64,000 nucleotides of DNA from Bradyrhizobium sp. Tv2a-2 (GCF_000472425.1 NZ_AXAI01000011.1:124001-188000); one strand, 5' to 3'. Positions 16,792 to 26,357 are shown, numbered from the stretch's first letter. Numbers and translations: made by a program. The notes: generated by a model from the letters alone, not told the origin.

Positions 16792-18018
16792 TCACATAGT
16801 CTGGTTGCGCATGTCGAACGCCAGTGCCACGAGCGCGAAGATGGCGATGGTGACGGCAAAGGCGAGGCTCGCGGTGACTGGGCCGGCGAGGGTCGAAACG
16901 ACCCCAACCCCAATGACGGGCAGGGCGTTGCCGATAAAGGCGCAGATCAGGTAGCTCGAAACGAGTTCGGCTCGACGGTCCGGCGGCGCGATCTGATTGG
17001 CGACCTGCAAGCTGCCTCGATAGCCGAGACCGGAGGCGACCGCGCAGATGGCAGTGGCGATGATCAGAATCGCGAGCGACTTCTCGAGTTGAGCAGCGAC
17101 CAGAGTGGCAACGCTTGGCAGCATCAGCGCCAGCGCCGCCAGCATCGCGGTTCGGCTCGCAATCCGTTGGGTGGCGATAATCGCGCCGGCGACGACGATG
17201 GCCAGCTCCAGGAACACCGCACCAGCGATGGCATGATTGGTGATATGGAGCTGATTGGCGAGCAGAGTCGGCGCAAGCGCGGCGTAGAAGCCGACCAGCG
17301 CCATCGAGCCGAAGCCGGTGACTGCCGGAGCGACAAATTTGGCCCGGATCTCCGGAGGCACCAAGACGCGTGGCCTGATCGAGATATCCTTCATCGACCA
17401 GTGCGGCCGCGCTACTGTCTCGGGCGCCAGCCACATCACCACCGTGACAGCGACAAGAGCAACGAGATACACAACGAAAGGTAACCGCAGCGGCCATTTC
17501 GCGTATTCAGCGAGCAGACCCGCACCCAGTGCGCCAATGCCGAGGCCGACGAAGTTCGACGCCGTCGCGATCACGGTTGCGCGCGCCTTGCTTTCTTCCC
17601 TGATCAGCTCTGCGAGCCACGCAGTTCCGGTTCCGGCACCGATTCCGATCGCAAGGCCGCTCATGATGCGCCCGCAATAAAGCCATGCGATGCCGCGCGC
17701 GAACAGGAACACCATCGCGCTGATGATCGCCAGCGCCATGCCGGTCATCGCCATCGGCCGCCGGCCGACCTGGTCGGAAAGGCGGCCAAACAGCAGAAGC
17801 GCGCAGAGATTCCCGATCACATAGGCCGCATAGATCAGCGTGAGGGAGATCTGTGAGAAGCCGAACGCCTGCTTGTACATGATGTAGAGCGGCGTCACGA
17901 CCGTGCTGCCGGCAAACAGCGCGCCGATCATGGCGGCGACCGCGACGATCGCTCCAGCGCGCTGCAACTTCAGCCCTGCATAGGCCGGGTGGGAACGAGA
18001 GAGGCCGCTTGATGTCAT
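16792..18018 (-). CDS. Major facilitator superfamily transporter
   Basis: 408 residues with about twelve hydrophobic helices. The loop between helices 2 and 3 reads LLFGRLSDQVGRRPM, matching the MFS G-x-L-x-D-x-x-G-R-R motif. Domain halves are joined near residue 190. The start ATG at 18018 is chosen over the longer frame (to 18099) because AGGAGCC sits just upstream. The substrate cannot be told from sequence; relatives include drug and sugar-efflux carriers. Confidence 0.85.
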   Translation of the reverse strand: MTSSGLSRSHPAYAGLKLQRAGAIVAVAAMIGALFAGSTVVTPLYIMYKQAFGFSQISLTLIYAAYVIGNLCALLLFGRLSDQVGRRPMAMTGMALAIISAMVFLFARGIAWLYCGRIMSGLAIGIGAGTGTAWLAELIREESKARATVIATASNFVGLGIGALGAGLLAEYAKWPLRLPFVVYLVALVAVTVVMWLAPETVARPHWSMKDISIRPRVLVPPEIRAKFVAPAVTGFGSMALVGFYAALAPTLLANQLHITNHAIAGAVFLELAIVVAGAIIATQRIASRTAMLAALALMLPSVATLVAAQLEKSLAILIIATAICAVASGLGYRGSLQVANQIAPPDRRAELVSSYLICAFIGNALPVIGVGVVSTLAGPVTASLAFAVTIAIFALVALAFDMRNQTM

Positions 18019-18377
18019 GGCAAGGCTCCTCGACTGCAGAACTCCGCGGCGGTGTGGCGCGTTCCAGCGCAGAGGCCTGCAAGGTCCGAGCAGCCACAAT
18101 CGCGCATCATGCCGGCGCTGTCTCGTGAATACGGAAACACTTCGACCGCAAGCGAATCATCACGGTGAACCGGAGCCTATAGGCGGGCGGCGTTCATCGT
18201 CGTGATCTGGCGCCGGACCGCGGCCCTGATGGGATTGCCGCCCGCATCTGCGATCAGTCGCATCCCGTCCCTGCCGTCAATCACTCGTTCACCACTGACG
18301 GAGCGACAGAGGGCCAATTAACCAGATCGTACCAACCACTGCCCTTGTTAGGATGAAACACGGGCGTGGGCATTCTT
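18019..18377. other. Divergent intergenic region, MFS gene / diguanylate cyclase gene
   Basis: 359 bases without a supportable gene. It must hold promoters for both neighbours. No palindromic operator or known sigma-factor box was recognised. Confidence 0.4.
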
Positions 18378-20780
18378 ATGTACAAAGTATTAACCTGCCT
18401 TGGCTTCGAGCATGACTGGAAACTGGTCGTGCTTGCCGGCATCGTTTGCTTTCTTGCGAGCGCAGTTGCGCTCAGTCTGTTTCAGCGGGCCAGGGCTTCG
18501 CAGGGGCGTTCGCGCTTCACCTGGATGGCGCTGCAGGCGGCTGTCAGCGGCTGTGGCATCTGGGCGACCCATTTCATCGCCATACTGGCCTACGATCCCG
18601 GCATCGGAGCGGGCTATAGCATCCTCGTGACGGTGCTGTCGCTGGTGTTCGCGATCCTGATCACCGCTCTGGGCTTTGGTGTCGCGCTCTCGGCGCCGCA
18701 GCGCTCGCGTGCCGCGATCGGCGGCGCCGTCGTCGGCCTCGGTGTCGCCGCCATGCATTACACCGGCATGACGGCGCTGGAGCTGCCGGCCCGCATTGCG
18801 TGGGACCTCCCGACTGTCGTGGCGTCGGTCGTGATCGGCAGCGCTCTTGGTGCGCTTGCGCTTCTGGTCGCGCTTGGACGTGAAACCAATTGGCGCGGCC
18901 CGCTTGCCACGGTGCTGTTCACGCTGGCCATCGTCTCGCATCATTTCACCGCCATGGGCGCGGTCACGTTGATTCCTGACCCGACGCTGGCGAGCGACGG
19001 CCTTGATATTTCACCGACCACATTGTCGTTCCTGGTCGCCGGCGCGGCCTTCATCATCCTCGGCGTTGCGTTGATGGCGGCTTCGATGGACCGCCGCGCC
19101 AAGCGGGCGCTCGGCCGGCAGAAGGTGCTGCTGGATGCGGCGCTGGAAAACATGTCGCAGGGCCTGTGCATGTTCGACGCCTACGGCCGCATCCTGCTGT
19201 ACAACGAGCACTATCTGCGGATGATGGGACGAAGCGACATCGAGCTGGAGGGGCGTCTGCTCCGTGATGTCCTGCACGAGCTCCGGGCGTCCGACCGCTG
19301 GGACGGCGATCCGGACGAGTTTGTCGCCAATATGATCGCCGAAGCGCGCGAGGGGCGCAGCACCACCAAAGTGGTTGAGCAGGCGGGGCGCTCGATCCGG
19401 ATCGTGCATCAGCCGATGCAGGGCGGCGGCGGCTGGGTTGCCACCTTCGAGGACATCACCGAATGGCAGCGCGCGCAGGCGCAGATCACGCACATGGCCT
19501 GCCACGATGCGCTCACCAACCTGCCGAACCGGACGCTGTTCCGCGAGCAGCTCGAGCAGGCGCTGCGGCTTGCCAAGCGCGGCGACAAGCTCGCGGTGCT
19601 CTGCCTCGATCTCGATCATTTCAAGGACATCAATGACTCGCTCGGCCATCCGATCGGCGACGCGCTGCTGATGGAGGTCGGGCGCAGGCTCTCCGATTGC
19701 ATCGGCGAGGACGACACCGTGGCGCGGCTCGGAGGCGACGAGTTCGCCATCGTGCAGCTCTGCGGCACCGAGGAGTCCAATCCGGCGGTGCGGCTTGCGA
19801 GCCGCATCGTCGAGGCGATCGCGGAGCCATATCACGTCGGCGGCCACCAGCTCGTGATCGGCGTCAGCGTCGGCATTTCGCTGGCGCCCGACGACGGCAG
19901 GAATCCGGATGAACTGCTCAAGAATGCCGACCTTGCGCTCTACCGCGCCAAGGCCGACGGCCGCGGCACCTACCGCTTCTTCGAGACCGGCATGGACGCC
20001 CGCGCCCAGGCGCGGCGCCTCCTGGAATTGGACATGCGCGCGGCGCTGCCGCGCGGCGAGTTCGAGGTGCACTACCAGCCGATCCGCGACGTTGCGGAGG
20101 AGAGGATCGTGGCCTGCGAAGCGCTGGTGCGCTGGCGTCATCCGTTACGCGGGCTCATTCCACCCGGAAACTTCATTCCGCTGGCGGAAGAAACCGGCCT
20201 GATCGTCGCGATCGGGGAGTGGGTGCTGCGCACCGCCTGCCACGATGCCGCGACCTGGCCTGAGGATATCGGGGTCGCGGTCAACCTGTCGCCGGTGCAA
20301 TTCAAGAGCCCCAATCTGGTGGCGCAAGTCATGTGTGCGTTGGCGCAATCGGGCCTGCCGGCTGACCGGCTCGAGCTCGAGATCACCGAGTCGGTGCTGC
20401 TGCAGAACAGTGAGGCGACGCTTGCCATGCTGCACGCGCTGCGCGGCAACGGAGTGCGCATCTCACTGGATGATTTCGGCACGGGCTATTCGTCGCTCAG
20501 CTATCTGCGCAGCTTCCCCTTCGACAAGATCAAGATCGACCGCTCCTTTGTCGAGGACGTCACCTCGCGCGACGACTCGCTTGCCATCGTCCGGGCGGTC
20601 ACCGGGCTTGGCCGCAGCCTCGGGATTGCGACCACGGCCGAAGGTGTCGAGACGCCGGCGCAGCTCGAGATGTTGCGCCGCGAGGGCTGCACCCAGGCGC
20701 AAGGCTATCTGTTCAGCCAGCCGCGCCCGGTAGCGGAAGTGAGGAAGCTGTTCACACAGCGCCAAAGCGCGGTGGCTTGA
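18378..20780 (+). CDS. MHYT-PAS-GGDEF-EAL cyclic-di-GMP signalling protein
   Basis: About 800 residues. The N-terminal 230 are seven membrane helices of the MHYT sensor type with recurring His-x-x-Thr/Met motifs (ATHFIAI, MHYTGMTAL, HHFTAMGAV), thought to bind copper and sense a gas or redox signal. A PAS-like domain spans about 240-355. The GGDEF domain has an intact RLGGDEFAIV (about 450), so diguanylate cyclase activity is possible. The EAL domain has EALVRWRHP (about 581) and DDFGTGYSSLSYL, the residues needed for phosphodiesterase activity. Both outputs look intact. ATG 18378 is preferred to GTG 18366. Its proximity to flagellar genes is suggestive only. Confidence 0.9.
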   Translation: MYKVLTCLGFEHDWKLVVLAGIVCFLASAVALSLFQRARASQGRSRFTWMALQAAVSGCGIWATHFIAILAYDPGIGAGYSILVTVLSLVFAILITALGFGVALSAPQRSRAAIGGAVVGLGVAAMHYTGMTALELPARIAWDLPTVVASVVIGSALGALALLVALGRETNWRGPLATVLFTLAIVSHHFTAMGAVTLIPDPTLASDGLDISPTTLSFLVAGAAFIILGVALMAASMDRRAKRALGRQKVLLDAALENMSQGLCMFDAYGRILLYNEHYLRMMGRSDIELEGRLLRDVLHELRASDRWDGDPDEFVANMIAEAREGRSTTKVVEQAGRSIRIVHQPMQGGGGWVATFEDITEWQRAQAQITHMACHDALTNLPNRTLFREQLEQALRLAKRGDKLAVLCLDLDHFKDINDSLGHPIGDALLMEVGRRLSDCIGEDDTVARLGGDEFAIVQLCGTEESNPAVRLASRIVEAIAEPYHVGGHQLVIGVSVGISLAPDDGRNPDELLKNADLALYRAKADGRGTYRFFETGMDARAQARRLLELDMRAALPRGEFEVHYQPIRDVAEERIVACEALVRWRHPLRGLIPPGNFIPLAEETGLIVAIGEWVLRTACHDAATWPEDIGVAVNLSPVQFKSPNLVAQVMCALAQSGLPADRLELEITESVLLQNSEATLAMLHALRGNGVRISLDDFGTGYSSLSYLRSFPFDKIKIDRSFVEDVTSRDDSLAIVRAVTGLGRSLGIATTAEGVETPAQLEMLRREGCTQAQGYLFSQPRPVAEVRKLFTQRQSAVA

Positions 20781-20783
20781 CTC

Positions 20784-20837
20784 TTTGATTGAGCATGATC
20801 TTCTCGGAAAACCGCTACACACTTTTCCGGATCATGC
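20784..20837 (-). repeat. Dispersed palindromic element, copy C (first half only)
   Basis: Only the GATC-type inverted repeat of the element at 10522 is present, in reverse orientation: GAGCATGATCTTC with CCGGATCATGC. It fills the gap between the convergent stops at 20780 and 20839 and could act as a transcript end. Confidence 0.8.
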
Positions 20838-20838
20838 C

Positions 20839-21273
20839 TTAAATCCGGCGCAGCGCGAAATGGGCGCCGCAAAACGCCATCACGGCGCCGAGGCACAGTG
20901 CGGCAAGGCCGGCCAGCACGCCGGACAGGGTCGGCACCGTGCTCGGTCCCGACGCGGCTTGTCCGGCCCCCGCCAGCACCAGCACGCCGATCGCGATCAG
21001 GAATTGCCGCATCCGCTGCGGGATCTGCCCGGAGACGGCACCGTGCATCAGGGTTGCGGTGAAATAGCCGCCGGAAAAGCCGACTGTCGCAATCAGCCAC
21101 CAGGCGATCGCGGCACCGGCCGGCATGAATGTGCCGCTGCCCGATCGCCACAGACCGCCGAGGTCAAGCCCGTAGCGCGCGCCGAGCATGTGCACGGCCA
21201 GCGCCAGCAGCAGGCCGGTAACGATCGCGCCGGCCAGCACCAGGTGGCGGGGAAAAGTGGTCGCTTCGCTCAT
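20839..21273 (-). CDS. Small integral membrane protein, four predicted helices
   Basis: 144 residues with about four hydrophobic segments (VLAGAIVTGLLLALAVHML; AIAWWLIATVGFSGGYF; FLIAIGVLVLAGAG; GVLAGLAALCLGAVMAFCG). I do not recognise the family. ATG 21273 is chosen over the longer frame because the membrane protein naturally begins there. It is divergent from the next gene with only 14 bases between starts, so regulation is probably shared or minimal. Confidence 0.6.
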   Translation of the reverse strand: MSEATTFPRHLVLAGAIVTGLLLALAVHMLGARYGLDLGGLWRSGSGTFMPAGAAIAWWLIATVGFSGGYFTATLMHGAVSGQIPQRMRQFLIAIGVLVLAGAGQAASGPSTVPTLSGVLAGLAALCLGAVMAFCGAHFALRRI

Positions 21274-21287
21274 GCCCCGTTTGTAGG

Positions 21288-21947
21288 ATGAAGCGCGCCT
21301 GCGCCGCAAGGCGACGCGACGGTTTCTCCAGAGAAGAAGGTCTCGCCATTTTGCAGGAAGGCGCAAGCGAAGCTGCGCACGACACGTCGCCGATCAGCTA
21401 CGCCTACAGGGCGTCGCTGATCGGGGCCGCGCACCGGTTCGAGCTCACCGATGCCGGACTGGCCTGGCATCTGGCGCGCCGCTCGGCCGTGTGGGCCTAT
21501 GCCGACATCGCCGCGATCCGGCTGTCGTTTCGCCCCGTTTCGATGCAGGCGCATCGCTTCCGGGCCGATATCCGCCATGTCGATGGCGGGCGCATCACCA
21601 TCCTCTCGACGAGCTGGCAGACCGCGGCCCTGATGGCGCCGCAGGACAACAGTTTTCGCGTGTTCATCAGCTCGTTGCATGCGCGGATGAAGGAGGCCGG
21701 AAGCGGCGCCGTGCTGACCGGCGGCCTGTCGCGCCGGACGTATATCGCTGCGCTTGCTTTGGTGGCGCTGCTTGCGGTCGCGATGAGCGGACTTCTGATC
21801 CGTGCCCTCGCCACACAGCAATTCGCCGGAGCCGCCTTCATGCTGGGCTTTGCCGCGCTGTTTAGCTGGCAGGTCGGCGGCTTCATCCGCCGCAACCAGC
21901 CGCTCGCCTATACGTTCGAGAGCATTCCGACGAAGCTCTTGCCATGA
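21288..21947 (+). CDS. Hypothetical protein with two C-terminal membrane helices
   Basis: 219 residues. The first 140 are soluble and beta-rich (YRASLIGAAHRFELTDAGLAWH onward), resembling a PH-like or DUF fold, followed by two hydrophobic helices near 150-170 and 180-200. The true start could be a downstream codon, since the first 20 residues are Arg-rich and not obviously part of the fold. Function unknown. Confidence 0.55.
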   Translation: MKRACAARRRDGFSREEGLAILQEGASEAAHDTSPISYAYRASLIGAAHRFELTDAGLAWHLARRSAVWAYADIAAIRLSFRPVSMQAHRFRADIRHVDGGRITILSTSWQTAALMAPQDNSFRVFISSLHARMKEAGSGAVLTGGLSRRTYIAALALVALLAVAMSGLLIRALATQQFAGAAFMLGFAALFSWQVGGFIRRNQPLAYTFESIPTKLLP

Positions 21948-22000
21948 CATCGTGCAACGAGCACTACGCGTCGGCGGAACTAACGGTTCGATAGGAAGCC

Positions 22001-22234
22001 ATGACTGAGGACGAAGTCCGCAACGAGCACCTAAAGCTGGTCGCAAACTGGTTGAATACACTTGCGACAGGCGTCATGACGGCAGGGGTATTCGTGCCGG
22101 CGGCCCAGGAAATATTCAATATTCTGCCCGCGGCCACGGATAACGGCCTGGTGGTCGGCATAGGCATGGTTTGCTTTGCGCTGGCCTTCGGCATACATAT
22201 AGTTGCGCACTTGTTCCTTGGAGGTCTCCGATGA
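22001..22234 (+). CDS. Small two-helix membrane protein
   Basis: 77 residues: a soluble N-terminal helix (MTEDEVRNEHLKLVANWL) and two hydrophobic segments (TGVMTAGVFVPAA; VVGIGMVCFALAFGIHIVAHLF). Its TGA stop overlaps the ATG of the next gene, so the two are translationally coupled and probably act together. The layout resembles small holin-like or toxin-like membrane proteins, but no family was recognised. Confidence 0.55.
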   Translation: MTEDEVRNEHLKLVANWLNTLATGVMTAGVFVPAAQEIFNILPAATDNGLVVGIGMVCFALAFGIHIVAHLFLGGLR

Positions 22235-22575
22235 CCACCAGCCAATTGATTGCTTTACTGTTCCCTGTGGCCGGCACTGCGACCGCGATCGGGGCGGGGC
22301 TGCTTGCCAAATGGATCTGGGTGGATCGGCCGAGGCGGCTGGAGGCTCAGCACGTCCTTGCCGAGGGCGATGCCAGGACTGTCAAGGTGGAACAATCGTT
22401 GATCAGAAAGCTGCGTGAGACGGATGTTCTGGTCAATGAGTATCGCGTCATCCTTCAACGGGCACCGGCGCGGAATGCGCGAGCAGACGCTACCGGCCCG
22501 ACATCCGAATCGAGCCCAACCGGACCTGCAGCTCCGGCCGGGCCGAGGCGCAAGAGCCGCCACCGAAAAAGCTAG
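22231..22575 (+). CDS. Hypothetical protein with one N-terminal membrane helix
   Basis: 114 residues. One membrane helix (about 5-28) is followed by a basic, probably helical cytoplasmic part and a Pro/Ala/Arg-rich tail. GGAGGT lies eight bases before ATG 22231, and the start overlaps the previous stop by four bases. The pair looks like a small two-component membrane unit of unknown function. Confidence 0.55.
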   Translation: MTTSQLIALLFPVAGTATAIGAGLLAKWIWVDRPRRLEAQHVLAEGDARTVKVEQSLIRKLRETDVLVNEYRVILQRAPARNARADATGPTSESSPTGPAAPAGPRRKSRHRKS

Positions 22576-22668
22576 CAGCGCCCATAATCGAGACAGGCAA
22601 GACCTGACGAGCCAAAGGCCGGGGCCGCGCCTCGCGTGCGCGCCGAACGGCACTTGTGGCGGCGACCA

Positions 22669-24015
22669 CTATTCCGTCGTGTCAAAATCCTCTTCGCGCG
22701 CATTGAGGATGCCTGACAGCATCTGCAGTCCCGTCTCCAACTGGTGCATGGTTGGCGCGCCGAGAGCGAGCCGCACCGCATTGGGCGCGTGCCCGGCGGC
22801 TACCGCAAAGGTCGTCGACGGCGTCAGCGCGATGTCGCGTCTGGCTGCGGCGCCGACGAAGGCCAGCGAGCGCCAGTGGGAGGGAAGCGTCAGCCACAGA
22901 TGATAGGCCTTGCTGTTGGCCTGGAGTTCGAAGCCGTCGAGGTATTTTGCCGCAAGCTGCTGGCGTCGCGCGGCATCGAGCCGCTTGAGCTTTGACAATT
23001 CATGAGCTGTGCCGTCGGCCATCAGCCGCTGGCCGGCCGCCAGCGCATAGCCCGACGCGGTCCATCCTCCCGAGCGCACCGCGGCCATCACGCTTTCGCG
23101 CAGGCGCTGCGGCATCACGATGAAGCCGCATGCCAGTCCCGGCGCGATTTTCTTGGAGAGAGAATCCAGCACCACGCAGAGGTCGGGCGCTTCGGCCGCA
23201 AGCGGCGCCTCGTCCTCGAGAAAGCCGTAAACCGCATCCTCGACCACTGTCAGGCCGAGCCTTTCGACCACGCGCAACAGGTCGGCGCGGCGCGCCGGCG
23301 GCATGGTGATGCCGAGCGGGTTCTGCATCACGGGCTGAATGTAGAGCGCCGACAGCCGCCCCTCGCGATGGGCCTTCTGCACGGCGTCGGGTCGCACGCC
23401 GTGCTCGTCCATCGCAAGCGGCACCAGCGTTATGCCAAGCCGCGCGGCGATGCCCTTGACGAAGGGATAGGTCAATGCCTCCACGCCGCAGCGTCCGCCG
23501 GTCGGCACCACGGCCGCAAGCGCGGCTGCGATGCATTGCCGGCCATTGGCGGTGAAGACGATCTGCTCCGCGCCCGGCGTCCAGCCCTTGCGCGCAAGAT
23601 ACGCCGCCGAGGCCGCGCGCGCGGCCGAGGTCCCGATGCTGGCGACCGGCCGGAGCGCGGCCTCGAGCGCGTCGGGGAGAAAAAGGCCCTGCAGGCTTTT
23701 TGCGATCATCGCCGATTGCACTGGCAGCATCGGGTAGTTGAACTCGAGATCGATGCGGGCACCGTGCGGCTCGGCCGGCACCGTGACGCCGCGGCGCGCG
23801 TCGCCGGAGACGAAGGTGCCGCGCCCGACCTCGCCAATCGCGAGTCCGCGGCGCAACAGCTCGGTGTAGACCCGGCTCGCGGTCGACACCGCGATGTTGC
23901 GCTCATAGGCGAAGTCGCGCTGCGGGGGCAGGCGGTCGCCTGCCTTCAAGGCGCCGGAAGCGATATCGGCGGCGATAGCATCGGCAAGCTTCAGATAATC
24001 AGATCGCGACATCAT
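22669..24015 (-). CDS. MocR/PdxR-type transcriptional regulator (GntR HTH fused to aminotransferase domain)
   Basis: 448 residues. The winged helix (about 1-70) has the GntR pattern ADAIAADIASGALKAGDRLPPQRDFA..NIAVSTASRVYTELLRRGL. The rest is a fold-type-I aminotransferase-like domain. DSLSKKIAPGLACGFIV holds the PLP-binding Lys, and IQPVMQNPLGITMP and VVEDAVYGFL provide other cofactor contacts. Known members sense PLP or amino-acid derivatives and usually control a nearby divergent gene. Here the divergent neighbour is a small DUF1127 gene 193 bases away. Confidence 0.88.
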   Translation of the reverse strand: MMSRSDYLKLADAIAADIASGALKAGDRLPPQRDFAYERNIAVSTASRVYTELLRRGLAIGEVGRGTFVSGDARRGVTVPAEPHGARIDLEFNYPMLPVQSAMIAKSLQGLFLPDALEAALRPVASIGTSAARAASAAYLARKGWTPGAEQIVFTANGRQCIAAALAAVVPTGGRCGVEALTYPFVKGIAARLGITLVPLAMDEHGVRPDAVQKAHREGRLSALYIQPVMQNPLGITMPPARRADLLRVVERLGLTVVEDAVYGFLEDEAPLAAEAPDLCVVLDSLSKKIAPGLACGFIVMPQRLRESVMAAVRSGGWTASGYALAAGQRLMADGTAHELSKLKRLDAARRQQLAAKYLDGFELQANSKAYHLWLTLPSHWRSLAFVGAAARRDIALTPSTTFAVAAGHAPNAVRLALGAPTMHQLETGLQMLSGILNAREEDFDTTE

Positions 24016-24208
24016 TGCACCGAGAGCAATGTTTTACTTGAACCGATACATTTACGAGATAATTAGAACAGCATCAAGCCGCGTTTGCACTGAGCTGCGC
24101 CCATAAAGCGCTCCGAAGCAATCCAGGGGTCGCCAGCGCCGTTATCACGGCCGTTGGCGTCGACGGTTTCGCTCGGCCTCCCGCGGCTGAAACAGCTGGA
24201 GAAGAACG

Positions 24209-24436
24209 ATGTCGATGATGTCCAGAGCCGCAACCGAACCGCAAACTGCGGGGGCCTTCGCCGGGGCGCTGCGCTGGATCGCCGGCCTGGGGCGCGCGCT
24301 GATCCAGCATTGGTATCGCCGCGCCGCGATCAAATTGCTGAGCGAGCTCGACGACCGCGCGCTGGGCGACATCGGCCTGCGGCGCTGCCACATCGAGGCG
24401 GCGGTGCGGGGCGAGGTGAGGCGGCCGCGAGTCTAA
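24209..24436 (+). CDS. DUF1127 family small protein
   Basis: 75 residues. The C-terminal half, IKLLSELDDRALGDIGLRRCHIEAAV, is the DUF1127 signature (L-x-x-L-D-D-R-x-L-x-D-I-G-L). Small Arg-rich proteins of this family in alphaproteobacteria affect phosphate and carbon metabolism and RNA turnover. GGAGAAG precedes ATG 24209. The TAA stop lies inside a dispersed palindromic element. Confidence 0.85.
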   Translation: MSMMSRAATEPQTAGAFAGALRWIAGLGRALIQHWYRRAAIKLLSELDDRALGDIGLRRCHIEAAVRGEVRRPRV

Positions 24437-24533
24437 AGCGCGATGAGATCTGGTTGAATCGTGATCGCGCTTTAGGTCTTTGATTGAGCATGATCTTTCC
24501 GGAAAACCGCTACATACTTTGCCGGATCATGCT
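24433..24533 (-). repeat. Dispersed bipartite palindromic element, copy D (complete, reversed)
   Basis: Complete element in the opposite orientation to the copies at 10522 and 12471. CTAAAGCGCGATGAGAT pairs with ATCGCGCTTTAG, then GAGCATGATCTTTCCGG pairs with GCCGGATCATGCT. It overlaps and supplies the stop codon of the DUF1127 gene. Confidence 0.85.
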
Positions 24534-24588
24534 CCAGGACAACGATCTGCTTGCAGCGTGCTTTGGGGCGGTCGTTCGCATCACCCGA

Positions 24589-25044
24589 TCACGCCCAGGC
24601 CAGGCTGCAGGCAATAGCGCATTCATCGTCATCCCTGGTGTGGCCGGATAAGCGCTTACGATCTCGTCCGCCGGTCTCGCGCCGGTGACGGAAGTCCAGT
24701 CGCGGCAGGCGTCCAAGCATGTATTTCGCAAGCTCGGTGGCGTGACCGATGGTTTGCTTCATGACGAAGATGATGGTTGCGGCGCGGCTCAACAGGCCGA
24801 GCAGGAGGATCACCGAGAAGATATCGATGTAGGCCAACACGTCGCCGATCAGCATCAGCTCGGGCGGGATCGGGATGCTGTGCGCGTAAGCCAGGACGAG
24901 GACGAGGACGGGGATGAAGGCGATGATCCGCCGCAGCGTCAGCCGGTCGAGCCAAGCGGCAAATTGCACGACCAGAACGTCCCACAGCGTGTCGGATAGC
25001 TGAAGCGGTATTTCATACGTCAACTTTCGCCACCAGCTTTTCAC
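24589..25044 (-). CDS. Hypothetical membrane protein downstream of uspA
   Basis: About 151 residues with two to three hydrophobic segments (IIAFIPVLVLVLAYAHSI; LIGDVLAYIDIFSVILLLGLLS). A GTG at 25044 preceded by AGAGGC is the likely start, 25 bases after the stop of the universal stress gene; the open frame continues upstream to 25116 inside that gene. Cotranscription with it is likely. Family not recognised. Confidence 0.55.
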   Translation of the reverse strand: MKSWWRKLTYEIPLQLSDTLWDVLVVQFAAWLDRLTLRRIIAFIPVLVLVLAYAHSIPIPPELMLIGDVLAYIDIFSVILLLGLLSRAATIIFVMKQTIGHATELAKYMLGRLPRLDFRHRRETGGRDRKRLSGHTRDDDECAIACSLAWA

Positions 25045-25069
25045 GCGCTTGCCTCTATCCTTGAAAAGC

Positions 25070-25495
25070 TCAATGGCGCACCACAAGCACCGAGCATTTG
25101 GCGTAGCGCACGACATGGCCGGCGTTGGAGCCCAGGAAGTAGGTCCGCATCGCAGGGCGGTGCGAGGTCATCACGATCAGGTCGGCGTGGATGTTGGCGG
25201 CTTCCTCGAGGATCTCGTGATAGATGCCGCCCTGCCGGACCACGCTCGAGATCCGCTGTGCCTCGATGCCGGATTCGCGCGCCACGATGACGAGCGCCTC
25301 TTCCGAGGTCTGGCGCTGCTGGGTGTCGAAATCCGCGGGCACATATTCGGCGAGCATCACCGGTGTCATCGGCAGCACGTTGAGCAGCCGCACGCTGCCC
25401 TGCCAGGTATTCGCCAGCGTCGCCGCGGTCGCAATCGCCGGCTTCGCCAGATCGGTGTCGGCGAGATCGATGGGCACGAGGATGGACTTGAACAT
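25070..25495 (-). CDS. Universal stress protein (UspA family)
   Basis: 141 residues with the Rossmann-like UspA fold, opening FKSILVPIDLADTDLAKPAI. The C-terminal nucleotide loop reads MTSHRPAMRTYFLGSNAGHVV..CSVLVVRH. The second half (GS..A..V..CSVLVV) is normal, but the first Gly of the usual G-x-x-G-x9-G-S/T loop is replaced, so ATP binding is uncertain. GGGGAGG precedes ATG 25495. Confidence 0.85.
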   Translation of the reverse strand: MFKSILVPIDLADTDLAKPAIATAATLANTWQGSVRLLNVLPMTPVMLAEYVPADFDTQQRQTSEEALVIVARESGIEAQRISSVVRQGGIYHEILEEAANIHADLIVMTSHRPAMRTYFLGSNAGHVVRYAKCSVLVVRH

Positions 25496-25583
25496 CTGCG
25501 CCTCCCCTGAACGCAAGGGAGACTAGCACGAAATATGGCGCCAACGCGTTCAGCTTTGTCATGAGGGCGACTTGCGTCGCGCT

Positions 25584-26126
25584 CTAGTCGCTGGAGGCCT
25601 GCTTCAGCAATTTCGGGCTGACGAAAAGCAAGAGCTTGCCGCGGCGAAAGGCCACATCGTCCCAATCGTCGATTGCGAAGTCGAGCACGGCAAGGCCCGA
25701 GGTCGGCAGGTTGTCGGTGAGCGCCTTGCGCGCCGCCGCATCGCCACTGCCGGCGAGCGCCAGCGCGAGCTCGTGCATGCCGGGATTGTGCCCGACCAGC
25801 AATAGCCGCTTCGGATCGCTGACCGATGCCATGCGGATGGAGGTCAGGAGCTGGGCTGGATCGGCGCCGTAAAGTTCCTCCACCTGCTCGACCTGGGGCT
25901 TTGGCACGACACCCTTCATGGCGGCCCAGGCGAGGTCCCAGGTCTGCAATGTACGCGCCGCCGGCGACACCAGGACGCAATTGGGGAAGGGGGGATTGCG
26001 GCTGATCCAGCCGCCGATCTCGGCGGCATCCCGCAAGCCTCGCTCGTCCAGGCGGCGGTCCCGGTCCCGGCCCGAGGGCGCATCGGTCTCGGTCTTGGCG
26101 TGACGCAACAGCATCAGACGGCGCAT
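25584..26126 (-). CDS. SixA-like histidine phosphatase
   Basis: 180 residues. MRRLMLLRHAKTE is the RHG-type catalytic motif of the histidine phosphatase branch that includes SixA, with the phospho-accepting His in LLRHAKT. The second catalytic His is in LLVGHNPGMHELAL. SixA removes phosphate from His-phosphotransfer proteins in some bacteria; the substrate here is unknown. ATG 26126 is chosen because the motif sits at the extreme N-terminus in the family. Confidence 0.85.
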   Translation of the reverse strand: MRRLMLLRHAKTETDAPSGRDRDRRLDERGLRDAAEIGGWISRNPPFPNCVLVSPAARTLQTWDLAWAAMKGVVPKPQVEQVEELYGADPAQLLTSIRMASVSDPKRLLLVGHNPGMHELALALAGSGDAAARKALTDNLPTSGLAVLDFAIDDWDDVAFRRGKLLLFVSPKLLKQASSD

Positions 26127-26177
26127 GGGCAAAATCTCGATTCGCTTCGGCCGGTAATCTACCGCCCGTCAGTCCAA

Positions 26178-26244
26178 GCATGAAGTTGAAAATTGGACAC
26201 TGGTTTTTGCGAAAAGATCATGCTCGATCAAGAGCCTAAAGCGC
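26178..26244 (+). repeat. Dispersed palindromic element, decayed copy E
   Basis: GCGAAAAGATCATGCTCGAT followed by CCTAAAGCGCAA matches the middle of the element at 10522. The left arm (GCATGAAGTT...) has diverged and the second inverted repeat is cut short. It lies upstream of the FAD oxidoreductase gene, so the longer frame reaching into it is not coding. Confidence 0.6.
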
Positions 26245-26357
26245 AATTGTGCAGTTGCGGTTCAACTTTGCCCAGGCGACCTTTAAGACAGGATGACAAG
26301 CCGGCCAAGGGCCCGTATGAAATCAAGGGTACTTCACAAGGTACTTCAGAAAACGAC